From assembly GCA_963930655.1 (NCBI GenBank), contig OZ005606.1, positions 20,872,001 to 20,936,000 on the forward strand: 64,000 bases of DNA, given 5' to 3'. Position 1 is the first letter of the stretch; every line of letters starts with the position of its first letter. This document shows positions 59,806 to 64,000 of this stretch, piece after piece. The notes under the pieces were generated by a model. That model saw only the letters and a list, made by a program, of their open reading frames with translations. It was not told where the DNA came from and ran no database searches. Origin of the DNA: Myrica gale (lineage: Eukaryota; Streptophyta; Magnoliopsida; Fagales; Myricaceae). The position numbers and the translations under genes are program-made.

Positions 59806-61743
59806 TAGGGTTGTTTAGTGCCACGAGAAAAATTCGGTGACACCGGTACCGACACTTACACCGGAGCCGGGTTGTCAGTATCCGGCCTCACCGGTGCCGG
59901 TGCAGATTTGCTATTTTTTGAAAAACCTAGTGGTATTCCTGGTTCCCGGGTTGCCCAGCACCGGGTTCTCGGGTACCAAGAAACTGATTTTTTATTTTTA
60001 TTTTGTATTATTTTTTTACTAAAACGAAGTAGTTTTTCCTCACCCCTCCCTCTCATTTATGCGACAATCTCTCACCTCCTCAACATAGACAACCTCTATG
60101 TCCCTCCCCTCCCTCTCCAATCGCCCCCCCACTTTTCGCAGACCACCACACTAGCGGCTGCGCCTCCCTTAACCGACCACTGCAGGTACTCTCATATATA
60201 AAATACTATAAGCATATATTCCGTGTAGGTGTCCAAAAAGAAACCCTGTCAAATTCCTTCCCAAAATCAAAAACCCCTTTTTTATTTATCCTTTAAATAC
60301 TCTCCTTCCGCCTTTGATCGTGACCATCTGTTCTATTCCCCCACCCTTTAACCAGCGTTTGAAACCCACATCAATTCCTTTTCATTTTGGGTATGCAGGT
60401 GAGAGAGGATTTCTTTTATAATGTTTCGGTGTTTGGTTTTCTAAAGGGGTGATCGTAGTGCAGGATCCATGGCCAAAACCTCGTTCAAGCTCGAACATCC
60501 ACTGGGTTCGTTTTCTTTTCCTAGGTTTTTGTTTTCTCTGTTTCGATAGGAAGTTTTTCTTTTTTGGGGGTAATAATGTAGATGAGAGTTTGGTCATGTA
60601 AAGACAAATTAGGCAATGTCTAGATGAGAGTTTGGTCATGTATGAAGTGGAATCGATAGACAGAGGCTTATCTGATAAACTTGGTATACTTGAGACAATG
60701 GCTTTGTTGAGTTGATTGTAGCTAAAAGAATACTGAAACAAGATAGCAAATAGGAGTCCAAAGCATAGTTTTTTATGCATGATTGGACGAGCAGATAGTG
60801 TACGTGTGCACATGCTAAACTGGTTTGAGAAGACACTCGGATGCTCTTTTTGTTGATTAGTTGAATAGAATGATTTCAAGTAGAATGTGGAGTAGATAAA
60901 TATAATGTGTAACAATATTTTGTGTGTTTTATTCTACTTGTTTTTTGTTTCTTTTTTCTTTTCTTTTTTGTTTGGGGGGTTTCGTGTGGATCATGATCTT
61001 ATACACAAACCTTTAATTGCTTTGTATGGATTTCAAAATTTGTATTCCGTACAAAATAATCTTATCTTAATCAATCTGCTTTTCTTCTTTGCCCAGACTA
61101 AACTCAAATTGATTGAATGATTGTGCAACTGCAGTTGGACTATGACGTCAAGTATGTTGAGCGGAGACAGAAGGTATAATTTGATCTTATCCCTCACTGA
61201 TCACTAGTTTCTTCGACCTTATGGTAGTCTAGGTTCTCTTTACTCAACAAACTAATTGTTACATAACTAGAATGGATGACATATTTGAGAAGTATACCTA
61301 CATATCCATAGGACAATGGTGTCAAGTATAAATTGTATCTGTGTACTCTACGGTAAGCACGAGGTTGAACAATGTTATGCCCTTCATGCCTTTAGGTTGG
61401 GCTATATTTTGAGTATTGAGTGCAAAAGGCTTGGCATTAGAATAAATTTGTAAAGGTGTATGGGTATAGCCTTTTGCCTCTAAAGGAATTATGAAATGTG
61501 ATCAATGGACCAAAAGAAAGAAGGAAAAAAAATACATTGGGCCAAGTGCGTAAAATGTTTAAAAAATGTCCGAATTTGAATGCAGGTTAATCGAGAACCG
61601 CCACCGCTAAAACCGCCACCGTTAAGGGCCGATTTTTTCCCTTAACAGTGTAGTTGTAGGTTACCAATATTTCAAAACCGGTCTTTCCAGTGTAGGTGTC
61701 GGTTTTGGTCAAAACCGGTACCTACACCGGGGTTGAACAACTA
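59806..61743 (+). mobile_element. Pack-type hAT-like element carrying the ATG8 5' end
   Basis: A 1,938-bp element begins TAGGGTTGTTTAGTG and ends GGGGTTGAACAACTA. It is flanked by GTTCAAGA (59798-59805) and GTTCAAGG (61744-61751), a 7/8 target-site duplication. Termini are rich in ACCGGTACC and CACCGG words on both sides. AAACGAAGTAGTTT near 60020 resembles the ACGTCGTTT motif of the neighbouring element. The interior carries ATG8-like sequence (next entry) and no transposase. The insertion broke the 3' end of a receptor-kinase relic: joining the flanks across the target site continues that frame two codons to a stop. Confidence 0.7.
60464..61172 (+). pseudogene. Captured 5' fragment of an ATG8 autophagy gene
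   Basis: After a splice-acceptor-like GTGCAG, an ATG at 60469 encodes MAKTSFKLEHPL and stops at a GT donor (60506) with one base of the next codon. This reproduces the first coding exon of plant ATG8 genes. About 650 bp later GAGCGGAGACAG (61159-61170) would encode ERRQ, the next residues of ATG8; this second piece is short and could be chance. The sequence before the ATG may be captured ATG8 leader with its leader intron. ATG8 is the ubiquitin-like protein conjugated to autophagosome membranes; here only the start is present. Confidence 0.65.
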
Positions 61744-62086
61744 GTTCAAGGGAAACAACTAGAAATGGAGGGACTAGAATATGCATTGCTCCTTCCAACA
61801 TCAGGATAACATTCTTCATTGAAGGACGCAAATCTTGATCTTCTTGAATCCACCATAACCCCACTTTCACTATTCTTTGTAGTGTCACGAAGTCCAAATT
61901 TTCATCTTCACAAGCTTGTCCAACTCCCCCTATTATAAAGCACTGATATACACAACTAGAAAGAATTATCTCATCTGCCGTTGGAGCCTTTACTTCTATA
62001 CTGCTTCTATAGTAGACAATCACCAAAAGCACTGTACCGAAACTCAAAGGAAGTTTCAAAGATTTACCCACCCTGATAAGAAACAA
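61744..62086 (-). pseudogene. Receptor-like kinase relic (G-type lectin S-RLK type)
   Basis: Minus-strand open stretch matching the C-terminal end of a Ser/Thr kinase domain: SFGTVLLVIVYYRSSIEVK, ADEIILSSCVYQCF, then TLQRIVKVGLWWIQEDQDLR and PSMKNVILMLEGAMHI. The RPSMK block is kinase subdomain XI, and the spacing fits LECRK-like S-domain receptor kinases. Everything upstream (ATP-binding lobe, catalytic loop, ectodomain) is missing. The hAT-like element inserted at its 3' end. Non-functional. Confidence 0.75.
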
Positions 62087-62179
62087 CCAGCGACGAAGAT
62101 CATTTCTTACTTAATGCAAAAAGTATTTTAGAATATAAAAAATTATGGACTAAAGTATAAAAATAATAAAATACACTTA

Positions 62180-62420
62180 TCATACTATTTAGATCCTACG
62201 GGTCTATTGCAAAATGACTTCATTCTCAATAGTTTCAAAAAATTTCATCTTAATGTATACATTCATCTCTCATCTTATTACACAAGTCAGTCTTAATAAG
62301 ATTCATCAAAGAGAACGTTTTTTCAACGATTGCAGTAGCAACTGGTAAGATCAATGCCAACTCAATAAAGAGATAAACCAAATTTTCTGTCTCAACTATC
62401 TTCACAGCAAGACCTCCAAT
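62180..62420 (-). pseudogene. hAT transposase C-terminal relic
   Basis: Minus-strand frame reads ENLVYLFIELALILPVATAI, then EKTFSLMNLIKTDLCNKMRD and stops. This is the C-terminal dimerisation region of plant hAT transposases (LP(V/I)A(T/S)A...ER(A/T)FS). It is the same family as the relic at 23228-23618; the AT-rich sequence after the stop also matches. No N-terminal part is seen nearby, but CAGTGAGTCAAGGGGATGAA at 62823 looks like a degraded hAT end. Confidence 0.7.
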
Positions 62421-62898
62421 ATCTTAAGATGATAACAAAAGATTGATAACAATTATGAGATTTTGAATGGAACAAACTATCCATGTCCAAATCTTAACCA
62501 CTAGAGAATCTTTTTTTGAGTTAATTAACTCTTCTGTTTAATTTGTCACGTGCTTTCTTATTCTTTGTTGTCGCGCACGTAATAAGCTGATAGCAAACCC
62601 ATCAATCCAATTCCATCCTCACGATTGCTCCTTCACTTGGAAATGGATAATGGGCCGGCCAAGTCCCGTTGGATCTGACTTAGCAATAATTGTCTGGCGC
62701 CAAAACTGTGTACAATTCCTAGAAAGCGATCATACAACAATATGTTTCGCATGCGTTTCAAATTTGGTAATTCGAGACATATTTTTTCAGATATCTTGAA
62801 CATAGGGGGCAGACTTAGTTTTCAGTGAGTCAAGGGGATGAACCCGATAAAAAAATAAATAAATAAATTTAGGTGTAAAAAATTCCGTTTTGGGGAGC

Positions 62899-63110
62899 CA
62901 ACCGGGGCGGTGGTCCTTGTTCACCCCTTGCCTCCGCATTTGTTGACAAGCAAAGAGCATTATCGATCACCATTTGAGCCTGTCATGCCCGGAGTTACTT
63001 TCTTGGCGTACAACAATATAGAAGCTGCAAAACAACTTATTCAACTTAGAAACATTGTTGTTGTGTTTATGGAATCCATACAGGGTGAAGGTGGCGTCAG
63101 GGTGTGGGCG
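62899..63110 (+). pseudogene. Acetylornithine aminotransferase fragment
   Basis: A frame starting about 62925 reads [36 protein letters not shown] and ESIQGEGGV. This is a near-exact match in order to an internal block of plant acetylornithine aminotransferase, the PLP enzyme of arginine synthesis. Similarity ends about residue 60 and the enzyme's PLP-binding lysine and both ends are absent. The Pro to Ser change in the E-P-I-Q-G-E-G-G motif also suggests decay. An isolated gene fragment, perhaps moved by the nearby transposons. Confidence 0.7.
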
Positions 63111-63411
63111 AACTCGGTTCGAGTGGTTTTCTCATCAAATGACATGTGCTGATCTCGACCGTAGGATTGTCTTCTGTGAATCTTGACGCTTCGTATAAGC
63201 TTGGAAGAATAACCAAACTCACTAGCGGACTTACATGTCACACCCAATCCCAATAAAAAATAATCTTTTGTAACAAAATTTATTTTAAAATATCAGATCA
63301 GTAAAATTTAGCCAATAACAAGAAAAGTTAGTTGAGGATTCGAACTTTGACCAATATGCCTACAAAAGAAAAATTTACCAATATCAAGAAAAATTATATC
63401 TACTTTAGTAG

Positions 63412-63836
63412 TAGGGTTGTCCAAAAAATGGGCCAGACCGGCGGGACTGGACCGAAATCGGATCGGTTCTGGCCAAATTGGTTAGAAATAACTTACCGGA
63501 ATGGCCGGTCCGGTGAAACCAGTATACACCGGTCCGGTCCCGGTTTCATACCTATGAAAACCGGTGTCGGATCGGAGTATACTGCTCTATATTGGTTCAA
63601 ACCGGTTTAAAAAAACAAAAAAATGTTTCGCACAGGCGCTCCCTTCCCTTCAGTTACGCTCAGGCGCCCCAAAAAAAACTCCAAAAAAAGGTCTAAAAAA
63701 GCCCCCAAAAAATATAAAACATAGCTTAAATTAAGGCTCAAACTATGGCCCAAACCGGACCGGTCCTTGGCCGTTCTGGTTGCCTTGCACTTTGTAAATC
63801 CGGTTACACCGGCCGACCGGCATTTGGACAACCCTA
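63412..63836. mobile_element. hAT-type MITE with 14-bp perfect inverted termini
   Basis: A 425-bp element begins TAGGGTTGTCCAAA and ends with its exact complement TTTGGACAACCCTA. It is flanked by TTTAGTAG (63404-63411) and TTTAGTGG (63837-63844), a 7/8 target-site duplication. Subterminal ACCGG/CCGGT words are repeated as in the larger hAT-like elements at 57685 and 59806. No coding capacity. Confidence 0.85.
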
Positions 63837-64000
63837 TTTAGTGGTAGGCTACAAGTAACAGTACCACAGAGCACTTTTCATCATATATCAAAACAACAAA
63901 GATCTATATAAAAGAAAGAGGAGTTACATCCGATTTTTTAAAGTAACCCTGACATTAATCACATTACCCTTTGTTGATATATTTTGTTTACGATGGCATA

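Noticed and set aside
60382..60915. 177-codon open frame on the minus strand
   Set aside because: Lies across the captured ATG8 start in the opposite sense; no family resemblance.
1..64000. CRISPR arrays, rRNA, confident tRNA genes, bacterial operons
   Set aside because: None seen. tRNA-like boxes found belong to SINEs, and this is plant nuclear DNA.

Overview
This is plant nuclear DNA, most likely from a woody eudicot. The basis is spliced genes of plant-only families (a PIN auxin carrier, a NIP aquaporin, a WVD2/TPX2-type microtubule protein), AT-rich intergenic DNA, and a dense load of plant transposon types (hAT, Harbinger-like MITEs, SINEs, LINE, Copia LTRs). I cannot name the species from the sequence alone.

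Layout. 1-6.3 kb holds no gene but three short TTA-flanked MITEs. 6.3-9.75 kb is a complete six-exon long-loop PIN gene (PIN3/4/7 type, 648 aa) with promoter motifs and two upstream ORFs in the leader. 10-19 kb is intergenic, with a fold-back minisatellite (13.0 kb), a 1.45-kb element with long inverted repeats (14.3-15.8 kb), MITEs and an 86-bp tandem duplication. 19.4-21.2 kb is a five-exon NIP aquaporin (267 aa). 23.1-24.5 kb is a hAT transposon that has lost the whole core of its transposase. 25.8-26.2 kb carries two SINEs with intact target-site duplications. 28.4-33.8 kb is a nine-exon WVD2-like/TPX2-domain gene (649 aa) with one GC-AG intron. 35.6-36.1 kb and 51.2-51.5 kb are two intronless genes on the minus strand for small secreted, proline-rich, probably GPI-anchored proteins. 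37-49 kb is transposon-rich: Copia gag relic, two LTRs, a hAT MITE, a SINE caught in a tandem duplication, a 5'-truncated LINE and an unclassified transposon ORF. 54.5-55.9 kb is a five-exon DnaJ-domain gene on the minus strand with a perfect heat-shock element upstream. 56.4-64 kb is a transposon cluster.

The most interesting signal is at 57.7-61.7 kb. Two neighbouring non-autonomous hAT-like elements, each bounded by 8-bp target-site duplications (7/8 matching), carry pieces of unrelated host genes. The first holds exons and introns of a plant WD40-repeat protein gene. The second holds the 5' end of an ATG8 autophagy gene and is inserted into a receptor-kinase pseudogene. Relics of hAT transposase C-termini lie beside them (62.2-62.4 kb) and at 23.2-23.6 kb, so the window shows gene-capturing (Pack-type) hAT elements together with decayed relatives of a possible transposase source.

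The host genes show no operon-like relationship. They are independent single genes for auxin transport, channel transport, microtubule organisation, cell-wall surface and heat-stress chaperoning. All exon boundaries were derived by reading splice sites and frame by eye.
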